Below, in pieces: positions 41,515-49,693 of a stretch of 52,286 bases of DNA. The notes beneath the pieces are model-generated. The model did not search any database and was not told where the DNA came from. It saw only the letters and a program-made list of their open reading frames with translations. The position numbers were made by a program, and so were the translations under genes. Origin of the DNA: Bacteroidales bacterium (lineage in GTDB: Bacteria > Bacteroidota > Bacteroidia > Bacteroidales > Rikenellaceae); the NCBI GenBank assembly GCA_949419965.1, contig CASPAC010000008.1, positions 1 to 52,286 of the forward strand. Direction: 5' to 3'. How positions within the stretch are numbered: the first letter of the stretch is position 1; each line of letters opens with the position of its first letter.

Positions 41515-41862
41515 TTGCTGTGGCTGCTCGTCGTCTCGAACGCCTTCATGACACTGGCCTGGTACGGGCACATCGCGTTCAAGTCGCGGCTCGAAAGGTT
41601 CGGGCTGACGGCCGTCGTTCTGCTGAGCTGGGGCATCGCCCTGTTCGAGTATTGTTTCCAGGTTCCGGCCAACCGCATCGGTTCGGCCCAGTTCGGCGGG
41701 CCGTTCTCCATCTGGGAGCTCAAGGTCATCCAGGAAGTCGTTTCGCTCACGGTCTTCACGCTCTTCGCCCTCCTCTTCATGCGCTCCGACTCCCTCCGTT
41801 GGAACCACCTCGCCGGCTTCGCCTGCCTGGTGCTGGCCGTCTACTTCATCTTCCGGAAGTAA
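41515..41862 (+). CDS. DUF486 (DMT-family) small membrane protein, TTG start or frameshift
   Basis: A 115-residue protein with four hydrophobic segments: LLVVSNAFMTLAWYGHI, LTAVVLLSWGIALFEYCFQVPANRIG, ELKVIQEVVSLTVFTLFALLF and a C-terminal helix. This is the DUF486 signature, a four-helix relative of drug/metabolite transporters; function unknown. The frame has no ATG: it opens with TTG at 41515 right after an in-frame TGA. An ATG at 41502 gives MRGL, the usual start of the family, but in another frame. Either TTG is used (GGGGA lies 4 bases upstream) or two bases have been lost near 41514. Confidence 0.8.
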   Translation: MLWLLVVSNAFMTLAWYGHIAFKSRLERFGLTAVVLLSWGIALFEYCFQVPANRIGSAQFGGPFSIWELKVIQEVVSLTVFTLFALLFMRSDSLRWNHLAGFACLVLAVYFIFRK

Positions 41863-41932
41863 TTCCGGTCATTTCAGCACGCATTCCGCCCGATAACACT
41901 CCGAAGCCGCCCGGCCCGATCGTCCCCGACGA

Positions 41933-43549
41933 TCAGGGACACGCCGGCACGGCCTCCTGTGAAGAATCGGCCGCCGCGGCGACCGCGGGCATCGCACAAA
42001 CGAGGTAACCGTCTACCGAACGGGTGAAAGCAAGCCCGGCGACGAACCGCTGCATGGCCTCGTCGTGCCGCAGTTTCCGCTCGGACACCATCAACACCCC
42101 GACGGCTCCCTGTCCGGCCAGCGCTTCGTCGACCGAAATTTCGGTAATGGGCTCTCCCAGGTAGACGTCCATATTCTCGGGCCGGCGCACTTTCCAGACA
42201 TAATAACCGGTGAAATCGGGCTGCTCTGCGGCAACTTCCATGGCCACGCGGCACAACTTGCCGTAACCCAGCATGCCGTTGAAGCGCGGCAAGGCGAATC
42301 CGCCGACGAAAAGCGCGCACAACAATCCGCCGGCCAAAGCCTGCACTGAGCGATAAATGTCCCGGCGCCGGAAAAGGAACCACAGCGTAGCGACACCGCC
42401 GGCCGAAAGCAGAGCACCGGCCGCGAAACACCACCCGTTGGCGACGAAAGCCGTTGCGGGCATCGAAGCTGCCACGGCAACGGCCGGCAAGGCAAGCGTC
42501 CAGATGACGGCGGGAAGCGCGAGCGCGGCCTGCATCCACCCGTTCATCCGAACGCGGGCGAACAACAGCCCCCCCGCATAGACGACGAACGGAAACGCCG
42601 GCGCGAGATAGACCGCCAACTTGGAACTGAAAAGCGAGAGCATGACGAAGGTGGAGAGGGCCACCGAAAGGAAAAACCGCTCCAACTCACCCAACCGCAC
42701 GTGCTGACGCCAGGCCGCCGCGAAGACAACAGCCAGAAACAACGACCACGGAGCCAGGGAATACCACACCGAGACACCGTAGAAATAGAACGGAGCCTTG
42801 TGGTGGAACGCATCGACGGCGCGGTCGAGCGTCTGGTGGAAAAGCAGGTTGTCGAGGTACTCCGTACCGCCCTCGGCCCACACGGCTGTGAACCACACGG
42901 CACACCCTGCCAGCAAAATCCCCCATGTCCGCCAACCCCAATAACGGCCGATCTGCCGCCACTGCCGCTGCACGACGAGGAAAACGACGGTCGACAACAA
43001 CGGAACAAGCAACCCCACGGGCCCCTTGGTGAAAAGAGCAAGGAACGCATAGAGCGGAAAGAGGATCGCGGCGCGGCGGGAACTCCCCTCGCCCGAGTAG
43101 AGACGCCAGAAGGCATGGAGCGACAAGACGATGAACATACACATGAGCATGTCCATCCTGAGGAAGACGGCCAGTCCGAGGAAAAGCCCGGAGGTCATCG
43201 TCATCGTGACCCCGGCGATGCGCGCCCGCTCGTCGAGCACCGAACGCACCCAACGGTCCATGGTGCGGAGAATGACCAGAGCGGGGAAGAACGAAAAGAG
43301 CGCCAGGAAACCCATGCAATGGGACCCGAAAAGCAGCTTGCCGGCCATGACGATCCACAGGTAGAGGGGCGGTTTGTCGGCGTAAGGCGCACCGTGGGAG
43401 GTGAAAGCGAAGAGATGCCCGTCGCGGATCGCCTCGTCGGCGATGCTGAGATAGCGCAACTCGTTGGACGGCGTGAAATCGCGCAGAATCATCGCGGGCA
43501 GCAACGCCGCGAAGAAGAAACAGAAAAGCCAGCGCAGCGACTTGCTCAT
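41933..43549 (-). CDS. ArnT-like glycosyltransferase (GT39/GT83), second copy
   Basis: A 538-residue protein with about a dozen hydrophobic segments. The N-terminal loop DFTPSNELRYLSIADEAIRDG and SHGAPYADKPPLYLW are the acidic-loop and KPPL-type signatures of ArnT/PMT-family transferases. The C-terminal about 120 residues form a soluble periplasmic-side domain. ArnT-type enzymes move a sugar from a polyprenyl phosphate to lipid A or another periplasmic acceptor. Overlaps the LAB_N gene by 4 bases; last gene of the operon. Confidence 0.87.
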   Translation of the reverse strand: MSKSLRWLFCFFFAALLPAMILRDFTPSNELRYLSIADEAIRDGHLFAFTSHGAPYADKPPLYLWIVMAGKLLFGSHCMGFLALFSFFPALVILRTMDRWVRSVLDERARIAGVTMTMTSGLFLGLAVFLRMDMLMCMFIVLSLHAFWRLYSGEGSSRRAAILFPLYAFLALFTKGPVGLLVPLLSTVVFLVVQRQWRQIGRYWGWRTWGILLAGCAVWFTAVWAEGGTEYLDNLLFHQTLDRAVDAFHHKAPFYFYGVSVWYSLAPWSLFLAVVFAAAWRQHVRLGELERFFLSVALSTFVMLSLFSSKLAVYLAPAFPFVVYAGGLLFARVRMNGWMQAALALPAVIWTLALPAVAVAASMPATAFVANGWCFAAGALLSAGGVATLWFLFRRRDIYRSVQALAGGLLCALFVGGFALPRFNGMLGYGKLCRVAMEVAAEQPDFTGYYVWKVRRPENMDVYLGEPITEISVDEALAGQGAVGVLMVSERKLRHDEAMQRFVAGLAFTRSVDGYLVCAMPAVAAAADSSQEAVPACP

Positions 43550-44169
43550 GACCGATGCTTTTTACCGATGAAGAGGTTGCGGACGTAGGCGACGAAGCCG
43601 AACGACTGACCGAGAATGAGCACGGGATCGTGCCGGACGAAGCCGTAGAGCACGATCATGCCCGAACCCAGCAACGACATGGCCCAGAACCCGGCGGGCA
43701 GGACCGACCGGCGAAGCCGCACGGAACAATACCACTGGTAGACGAACCGCAACGAAAAAATCAACTGTCCGCACGAACCGAACAACAACAACCCGAACGG
43801 CACTTCGTCGTTCTGCAGGAACGTACGGAAAAAGAGCGGCGCATTGTGCCCGATGGCGCCCAGGGCGGCCACGGGAGTCAACAACAGCACGACCCGGAAG
43901 AGAAGCGGCAGGGAACGCCACAAATCCTTGGCATTGAGATTCCAGAGATAGATGTAGTAGGAGACGAACTGCCCGAGGATGATGGCGAAGTCGTCGCGCA
44001 GCCAACCGTAGAAGAACAGCAACCACGACCCGGCCACGCTGCATATCCAGTAGGCCGACGGCGAAACGACCTCGCGGGCCCGCTCCGAAAGGATCCACTG
44101 CACGAGAATCCGTGCCGAGAAAAATGCCTGGGCGAGAAACCCGACGGCATAAATCCACCAGGCCGTCAT
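43546..44169 (-). CDS. lipid-A-disaccharide synthase N-terminal-domain (LAB_N) protein
   Basis: A 207-residue membrane protein made of two LAB_N-like units (FFSARILVQWILSERAREVVSPSAYWICSVAGS and LRFVYQWYCSVRLRRSVLPAGFWAMSLLGSG), each with several helices. It is not LpxB: the glycosyltransferase part is missing. Stand-alone LAB_N proteins occur beside GT2 and ArnT-like genes and are thought of as small membrane partners, possibly moving polyprenyl-linked sugars. ATG 44169 overlaps the GT2 stop by 4 bases. Confidence 0.85.
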   Translation of the reverse strand: MTAWWIYAVGFLAQAFFSARILVQWILSERAREVVSPSAYWICSVAGSWLLFFYGWLRDDFAIILGQFVSYYIYLWNLNAKDLWRSLPLLFRVVLLLTPVAALGAIGHNAPLFFRTFLQNDEVPFGLLLFGSCGQLIFSLRFVYQWYCSVRLRRSVLPAGFWAMSLLGSGMIVLYGFVRHDPVLILGQSFGFVAYVRNLFIGKKHRS

Positions 44170-44897
44170 AGGCTGCGCTCGGCAACGGTGTAGTTGATGT
44201 AGCGCTTCTTCATCCAGCGATAGGCGAAGCAGTCGACCAGCGGTCCGATCAGACGGTTCCACATGCTGAACTTCGAAACGCCGGCCGTACGCGGGAAGTG
44301 CCGCACGGCGATCTCCTTATAATCGCACCCTTCCTGCAGGCGGATCAGCGCGGGCAGGAAGCGGTGCATGCCCTTGAAGAACGGAATGCGGCGGGCGGCA
44401 TCGGCATGCAGCACTTTGAGCGGGCACCCCGTATCGGTGGCGTCGTCGTGGGTCATCATCCGGCGGAATCCGTTGGCGAAACGCGACTGGAAGCGTTTGA
44501 ATCCGGTGTCCTTGCGGTTGGCCCTCACGCCCGTGACGAGGGCGAAATCGGCCGTATAAGGCAGCAGGAGCTCGAAATCCTCGGGCGTGGTCTGCAAGTC
44601 GGCGTCGATATACCCCACGAGCGGCGACCCGACGCAGTCGATGCCGGCCTTGATGGCGGCGCTCAGCCCGGCGTTGCGGGCGAACGAAATGTAGTAGCAG
44701 TGCGCCACGCGCCCGCAGAGGGTGCGGATGCCCTGCAGGCTGTCGTCCGACGAACCGTCGTTGACGAACAACACGCACGTGGGGCGCGAAGCCGCCGCGA
44801 GGTAGTCGCGGAAAGCGGTTTCGAGCTTCTCCATGTTGGCGGACTCGTTATAGATGGGGACGACGACGGTGAAGTCGTATTCGGAAGTTCTATTCAT
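44166..44897 (-). CDS. family 2 glycosyltransferase (DPM1/ArnC-like)
   Basis: A 243-residue GT-A enzyme: FTVVVPIYNESAN, CVLFVNDGSSDDS and DxD-type GYIDADLQTTPEDF, followed by TGVRANRKD and a GCPLKVLHAD region. No C-terminal membrane pair, so a soluble or peripheral DPM1-like enzyme. It likely links a sugar from a nucleotide donor to undecaprenyl phosphate. Overlaps the upstream ArnT-like gene by 8 bases and the LAB_N gene by 4. Confidence 0.9.
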   Translation of the reverse strand: MNRTSEYDFTVVVPIYNESANMEKLETAFRDYLAAASRPTCVLFVNDGSSDDSLQGIRTLCGRVAHCYYISFARNAGLSAAIKAGIDCVGSPLVGYIDADLQTTPEDFELLLPYTADFALVTGVRANRKDTGFKRFQSRFANGFRRMMTHDDATDTGCPLKVLHADAARRIPFFKGMHRFLPALIRLQEGCDYKEIAVRHFPRTAGVSKFSMWNRLIGPLVDCFAYRWMKKRYINYTVAERSL

Positions 44898-46524
44898 CTT
44901 TTTGCAACAGATAAAGGTTGTATATGAATCGCTCGTTGTAACGTTTGGCCGACTTCTGCCGCTGGTTGTCGTCGAAACGGCCCACGAAGGTGACTTTCGC
45001 GCCGGTGGCCGGCAGCCGCTGCAAGTCGGCCGGATCGTGGAGCAGCAGCACGAAAGGCAATGCTCCGGCCACGGCGGCGGAGTCGGTCAGTGCGACGGGG
45101 CGTATCTTCCGGCCGGCTTCGTAGACGATCTCCACGCGCGGAGCATCGTCAGCGGCATCGTAGCGGAAAGGAACCCCCTCCAAGACGGGCATCTCGCGCA
45201 CGCCCCGGATGCTCTGCCGTTCGCGGTTGTTGGCGATGAGTCCGACATAGGGCATTACGGCAGTCTCGGCCACGACGAAAAGGGCGACGACCCCGTAGAG
45301 GAAATGCTGCGGCAGGCAGCGCACGGCAGCATGCCACAACCAGGCGGCCACGGCGAACAACAAGAACGAAAGCCCGATCAAGGCCGCCACCGAAATGAAG
45401 CCGGGACGATAGAGGAACAAGAAGACGCCCGCCGGAATGACGGTCACCACGGCGGCGATCAGCATCGTGTCGAGCCGGAAAATCCGTTTGTCGGTCGGAG
45501 TGAAGCGCCCTTCCTCGCGCATGCGCTCCCAACACCGGAAAAGATAACCGACGGTATAAGCCGCGGGAATAAGGATCGGAAGCAGATAACGGGGTTTCTT
45601 CTCCGGCACGCAGGAGAGGAGGAACAGCATGATCGCCATCCACACGAGCGGGAAAAGATACTCCAGGCGGGAAGCGGCCGACTTGCGGCGCCAATAACCG
45701 ACGGCGAGAGCCGACAGAAGCGTCAGGGCCCACACGCCTGTCTCCCAGAAGAAGCCCCAGTAATACCACCACGGACGGGTGTTGTAGCTGACCCAGGCGC
45801 CCGACTCCTTGCGGATCACGGCTTCGAGCTGCTCGGGGAAAAAGAGCCGGAGGCCGGCATGCCAGAAACCGCCGACCAACAGGCAGAGCACCGTCATGGC
45901 GACAAGAGGTCCGACCTTGCCCCGCAGCGACCCGATCCGGAAAAGCCCCGCTGCAAGCAAGAACGGCAGAAGCAGGGCGAAGAACGCCACGGGACCCTTG
46001 CTCAGAAACGACAGCCCCATGAAGAGTCCCGCCGCGAGGAATGCGCCCCAGTTCCGGCCGTCGCGGAGCAGTCCCCGCAACAGGAACCAGATGGCTCCCA
46101 TCATGAAAGCATGGCAATAGATGTCCCAGGTGGCCGTGCGCCCCATCAGAATAAGGCTGTAGGAAGTGCACAGAACGAGCGACGAATAGAAAGCCAGACG
46201 CCGGTCGCGCGTCAGCAACTCCCCGCAAAGGTAGAAGAAAAAGACGAGCATCATGGCGGCGATGCCGGCCGCCGTGCGCTGCAGACCGAGGCTGTCGGGC
46301 GAAAGCGCCTCGATGCCCGCGGCGATCCACGTAGGCAGGGGCGGCTTCTCCAGGCGCAGCTCGCCGTTGAGCGTGGGAACGAACCAGTCGCCGCTCTCGA
46401 CGATCTCGCGGGCGGTCACCAGGTTGCGGCACTCCATGATGTCGGGCAGGATCGTCCGGTTATGGACGATGAAGGCCGCGACCGACACCAGCAACAGAAT
46501 CAACAGATGTTTGGCTCGTGACAT
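44890..46524 (-). CDS. ArnT-like glycosyltransferase (GT39/GT83), first copy
   Basis: A 544-residue multi-span protein. N-terminal ILPDIMECRNLVTAREIVESGDWFVPTLNGELRLEKPPLPTW is the canonical ArnT first periplasmic loop with the acidic pair and EKPPL motif; GLSFLSKGPVAF follows in the middle. It has a C-terminal soluble tail of about 120 residues. Expected to take a sugar from undecaprenyl phosphate and place it on lipid A or a related acceptor. Starts 3 bases after the epimerase stop. Confidence 0.9.
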   Translation of the reverse strand: MSRAKHLLILLLVSVAAFIVHNRTILPDIMECRNLVTAREIVESGDWFVPTLNGELRLEKPPLPTWIAAGIEALSPDSLGLQRTAAGIAAMMLVFFFYLCGELLTRDRRLAFYSSLVLCTSYSLILMGRTATWDIYCHAFMMGAIWFLLRGLLRDGRNWGAFLAAGLFMGLSFLSKGPVAFFALLLPFLLAAGLFRIGSLRGKVGPLVAMTVLCLLVGGFWHAGLRLFFPEQLEAVIRKESGAWVSYNTRPWWYYWGFFWETGVWALTLLSALAVGYWRRKSAASRLEYLFPLVWMAIMLFLLSCVPEKKPRYLLPILIPAAYTVGYLFRCWERMREEGRFTPTDKRIFRLDTMLIAAVVTVIPAGVFLFLYRPGFISVAALIGLSFLLFAVAAWLWHAAVRCLPQHFLYGVVALFVVAETAVMPYVGLIANNRERQSIRGVREMPVLEGVPFRYDAADDAPRVEIVYEAGRKIRPVALTDSAAVAGALPFVLLLHDPADLQRLPATGAKVTFVGRFDDNQRQKSAKRYNERFIYNLYLLQKDE

Positions 46525-46527
46525 GAC

Positions 46528-47550
46528 TCAGCAGGTCGTATTTCGTAAGGGATTTTCGGGCGACAGGTACCATGCGACGAAACGTCCGATGCCCTCGCGG
46601 AGCGTGGTCCGCGGGCTGTAGTCCACGGCCTGCCGCAGTTTCTGCGTATCGGCATAGGTAAGATGCACGTCGCCCGGCTGCATGGGCTGCAGGTCGAGCT
46701 CCGCCTTGCGGCCGAGCGCGCTTTCCAGCGTACGGATGAAGTCCATCAACTGCATGGGGCTGCCGCAGCCGATGTTGTAGAGGTCGGTGGGAATATCGCC
46801 TGCGGGAGCCTTGTCCAACAGACGGACGATGCCCTCCACGATGTCGTCGACGTAGGTGAAGTCGCGGGCCATGTCGCCGCGGTTGAAGACCCGGATGGGC
46901 CGGCCGGCCAGAATCGCCTCGGTGAAGAGCATCGGCGCCATATCGGGGCGCCCCCAGGGACCGTAGACCGTGAAGAAGCGCAGCCCCGTGGAAGGCACGC
47001 CGTAGAGCCGGGCGTAGACCTGTGCGATGAGTTCGTTGGAGCGCTTGGTGGCCGCATAGAGCGACACGGGCTCGTTTACGGCGTCCGATTCGGAAAACGG
47101 CACCTTGGTATTGCCGCCGTAGACCGAGCTCGACGAAGCGTAGATCAGATGCCGTACGGGATGGCGGCGGCAGCACTCCAGCAGGTTGACGAAACCCATC
47201 AGATTGCTGTCGACATAGGCATAGGGATTTTCCAACGAATAGCGCACGCCGGCCTGGGCGGCCAGATTGACGACGATGTCGATCTTTTCGGCGTCGAAGA
47301 GCCGGGCCATTCCTTCGCGGTCCTCGAGGTGCATCCGGCGGAACCGCAGCTGCGGAAACGACGTGCTCCGGCATTCGTCGCCGGAGGCCCCGCCGGCGAT
47401 TCCCAGGTCGGCCAGACGGGCGAGTTTGAGCCGCACGTCATAATAATCGTTGAGCGAATCGATTCCGACGACCTCCGCTCCCTTTGCGAGCAGTGCGCGC
47501 GTCAGATGATGACCGATGAATCCGGCCGCTCCCGTTACGAGTATCTTCAT
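46528..47550 (-). CDS. UDP-glucuronate 4-epimerase-like NAD-dependent epimerase
   Basis: A 340-residue extended SDR enzyme: ILVTGAAGFIGHHL, GIDSLNDYYDVRLKLARL (a hallmark of UDP-glucuronate epimerases), NLAAQAGVRYSLENPYAYVDSN, SSSSVYG and catalytic YAATKRSNE, then TVYGPWGRPDMA. It probably interconverts UDP-glucuronate and UDP-galacturonate. ATG 47550 is the family start; the frame continues upstream without similarity. First gene of the five-gene operon, supplying the donor for the GT2 enzyme. Confidence 0.92.
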   Translation of the reverse strand: MKILVTGAAGFIGHHLTRALLAKGAEVVGIDSLNDYYDVRLKLARLADLGIAGGASGDECRSTSFPQLRFRRMHLEDREGMARLFDAEKIDIVVNLAAQAGVRYSLENPYAYVDSNLMGFVNLLECCRRHPVRHLIYASSSSVYGGNTKVPFSESDAVNEPVSLYAATKRSNELIAQVYARLYGVPSTGLRFFTVYGPWGRPDMAPMLFTEAILAGRPIRVFNRGDMARDFTYVDDIVEGIVRLLDKAPAGDIPTDLYNIGCGSPMQLMDFIRTLESALGRKAELDLQPMQPGDVHLTYADTQKLRQAVDYSPRTTLREGIGRFVAWYLSPENPLRNTTC

Positions 47551-47700
47551 TTTCCGTTTCTTCTTGTTTGCGGGTTGTTTGCAGGGGAATCCGCACCCCG
47601 GCGTCCGTGCCGGACGCTCCGCCTGCCCTGCCGGCGCCCGGCCCGACATGCGGGACAACCACCGGCCGCAGCAATGCAGGCGCAACGCGCGTTTCCGATA

Positions 47701-47731
47701 CAAAGTTATCTCTTTTATCGGTTCCCTCCAA
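47701..47731 (-). promoter_or_regulatory. promoter of the epimerase-ArnT operon
   Basis: Minus strand: TTG (47729-47731), 20 bases, TAACTTTG (47701-47708). The 5' leader to the ATG at 47550 is about 140 bases, long for this window; nothing else is recognised in it. Confidence 0.75.
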
Positions 47732-47754
47732 TTTTTCAGCCCCGAAAAGTAGCG

Positions 47755-47823
47755 CTAACTCCGCTCCTTCCTGTAGAGCTGATAGCTGTTCACGAAGTTC
47801 TGCCAGATATTATTTACTTGCGT
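47755..47823 (-). pseudogene. 3' stub of a truncated resident gene at the island border
   Basis: A minus-strand frame of 22 codons ends with NIWQNFVNSYQLYRKERS and a TAG (47755-47757). Its codon use and GC content match the core genes, while sequence just upstream (higher coordinates) turns AT-rich and hits a stop. This looks like the last codons of a gene whose body was replaced by the island. The protein is not recognised. 47824-48020 shows no gene. Confidence 0.5.
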
Positions 47824-48020
47824 TTATATTTGACTGAATATTAGGAAGTAAAATAGTTGCTTTCTTGTGCCGGGTAACAAAATAGCAACAAAAATCAGCT
47901 AAAATTAAGCTGTAAAAAATAATGAGTTCCCTGTCTATACATTCTTTTAACCAATACACTCGCGAGCAACCTGCAAATAGTTTAATCTACTTTAGCGGTC
48001 TAAAACTTGAATTTGTTCTG

Positions 48021-48284
48021 TCAATATATTTGAGGCAATTTCTGGCGATAAATATTGCTATGTTCAACAGAGGTAAACTCTATATACTCTCGATTAAATT
48101 CTGCGCATTCCTCTGTAGTGCAAATGACTTCCTGCACAACTGCTTGTTTGACGATATACTCATAACAAGGGCTGAAAGTTTTGCCATTTTTCCAATAACG
48201 ACTACAGAATCCATCAAAGGAATCACGATCATTTTTATATAGGTCTAATTGAAGAGCTGTGGTTATTGCGTCAAGAACATTCAT
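48021..48284 (-). CDS. small hypothetical protein in the AT-rich island
   Basis: An 87-residue ORF (MNVLDAITTALQLDLYKNDRD start, acidic and Cys-containing middle VICTTEECAEF). No signal peptide, membrane helix or family recognised. It lies on the same strand as the HEPN-like and CHAT genes, about 76 bases after the next small ORF; both may be pieces of one decayed gene or genuine small cargo genes. Confidence 0.45.
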   Translation of the reverse strand: MNVLDAITTALQLDLYKNDRDSFDGFCSRYWKNGKTFSPCYEYIVKQAVVQEVICTTEECAEFNREYIEFTSVEHSNIYRQKLPQIY

Positions 48285-48360
48285 ATCGCTTATGTGTATA
48301 ATACTTTGCGCCTCGATTGTTATAGTATAGATACGGGCATTTCCATGATATATATTTTAC

Positions 48361-48585
48361 TTAAAAAATTAAAGCGTCTTTCAACTCTCCAAACAAAAAT
48401 AAACCTATTAAGCGAATATTTAGACCTCGTACTTTTTCTAGATTATTTTCAATCGTCACTTTCCAGTATAGGGGATTATCCTCGGGAATACTTTCTAAAT
48501 ATTCACGATATGTTCCTGTCGGCGTAATTCGCGTCTGGAAACCATATTCTTTTATATCTCCAGATTCAGTTCTAAAAAGGATCAT
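48361..48585 (-). CDS. small hypothetical protein in the AT-rich island
   Basis: A 74-residue ORF opening MILFRTESGDIKEYGFQTRITPTG, mixed charged sequence with a hydrophobic C-terminal stretch. No family recognised. Starts 34 bases after the HEPN-like gene's stop, so could be co-transcribed. Confidence 0.45.
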   Translation of the reverse strand: MILFRTESGDIKEYGFQTRITPTGTYREYLESIPEDNPLYWKVTIENNLEKVRGLNIRLIGLFLFGELKDALIF

Positions 48586-48619
48586 AAATATATATTGATT
48601 TTTCTTGAGATATGCAGAT

Positions 48620-49624
48620 TTATTTCATAACCCGATTCTGTTTTAGAATAGTGTATAATATAGATGGATTAGACGGACGTATAAACCTTCCTTGTTGAAC
48701 AAGGTTAGAAACTTCTCTATATGTTTTATCTTTACTCAATGTACATGTTGGGTATGGCGGCTTTATTGTCATACTCTCTTTAATCCTATTACATAGATAT
48801 ATTTCCGCACCTGCACATTTTATAAATTCTACATCAAAAGTAGATACTATTTTAAGTATTATTTGTGTAAAACCCACAACACCTCTCAAATTCAATATTA
48901 TAGGGTCTCCAACTGTTGTTGCTGTTATATAAGGAATTTCTTTTACATCTAAATCCATATTTGTGAGACTCGCAATAGCTAGATGTGCATCATATACAGA
49001 TTGTGTCGTTTGTCCACCATTATGAATGATACTGTTTCTACACTCCTTAAAATATCTATAAACTTTAAGATAGTTGTCTAAGTGGTTTAGATTGTAATTT
49101 GGATTAGCTTTTTTATAATTATCATAAAAGTTATCTATGATTTCTCGTACTCCATTTACTTGCAATCCGTGCAATATACTCATATAGTTGCGTTTCCCAC
49201 CTATAGGGTATTGAAAATATTTATAGGATTGTTCTGCAAATGGGACATGCAACAATTGTAAAGTGTTTTCAATCCAAGCCTCATAAAATGCAAAAATATT
49301 TGTTAATAATGTTTTCGCTACATAAAATAATTGCTCATCCATAGATTGTTCTATACAAGCACGATATAAATTGGGGCGGTTTGTTACATCTTCCTCGAAA
49401 ACAAATTTCTTTGTAAGTTGCAAATTGGTTTTTATAGGATGTTCCTCGTAATAACCTCGAACCTGCCACCTTAAATTCTTCAATGCAGTAACATCTGACC
49501 AAATATAATCGAATAATTCGGTAAGTTGCGCTTCCAGCAATTTGCTGGAAGTAAAAAACATTCTAGTAGTTGTTTTATAGTTGCCAGTCCTAAGTGGACT
49601 TGGACATGATAATTTAGGTTTCAT
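48620..49624 (-). CDS. HEPN-like domain protein (putative RNase/toxin type)
   Basis: A 334-residue, mostly helical cytosolic protein. The motif R196-N-S-I-I-H201 (in FKECRNSIIHNGG) fits the RX4-6H motif of HEPN domains with the usual polar residue after Arg. Upstream helices (about 85-125 and 155-195) would form the four-helix bundle; 205-334 is an added C-terminal region not recognised. HEPN proteins are metal-independent RNases or structural partners in toxin-antitoxin and anti-phage systems. RNase activity here is inference. ATG 49624 is preferred over an upstream TTG. AT-rich codon use, next to a CHAT protein. Confidence 0.6.
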   Translation of the reverse strand: MKPKLSCPSPLRTGNYKTTTRMFFTSSKLLEAQLTELFDYIWSDVTALKNLRWQVRGYYEEHPIKTNLQLTKKFVFEEDVTNRPNLYRACIEQSMDEQLFYVAKTLLTNIFAFYEAWIENTLQLLHVPFAEQSYKYFQYPIGGKRNYMSILHGLQVNGVREIIDNFYDNYKKANPNYNLNHLDNYLKVYRYFKECRNSIIHNGGQTTQSVYDAHLAIASLTNMDLDVKEIPYITATTVGDPIILNLRGVVGFTQIILKIVSTFDVEFIKCAGAEIYLCNRIKESMTIKPPYPTCTLSKDKTYREVSNLVQQGRFIRPSNPSILYTILKQNRVMK

Positions 49625-49640
49625 ATGCAATGTGTTTTTC

Positions 49641-49672
49641 GTAAAATACGATTTTTATTCTACAAGACCAAA
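49641..49672 (-). promoter_or_regulatory. possible promoter of the HEPN-like gene
   Basis: Minus strand: TTTG (49669-49672), 20 bases, TATTTTAC (49641-49648), two bases off the -7 consensus, 16 bases before the ATG. Confidence 0.4.
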
Positions 49673-49693
49673 TTTCACACAGATGATCTAACT

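Noticed and set aside
41918..41934. GATCGTC/GACGATC hairpin at the end of the second ArnT-like gene as a terminator
   Set aside because: The stem is perfect but neither strand has a T tract after it, and it overlaps the stop codon.
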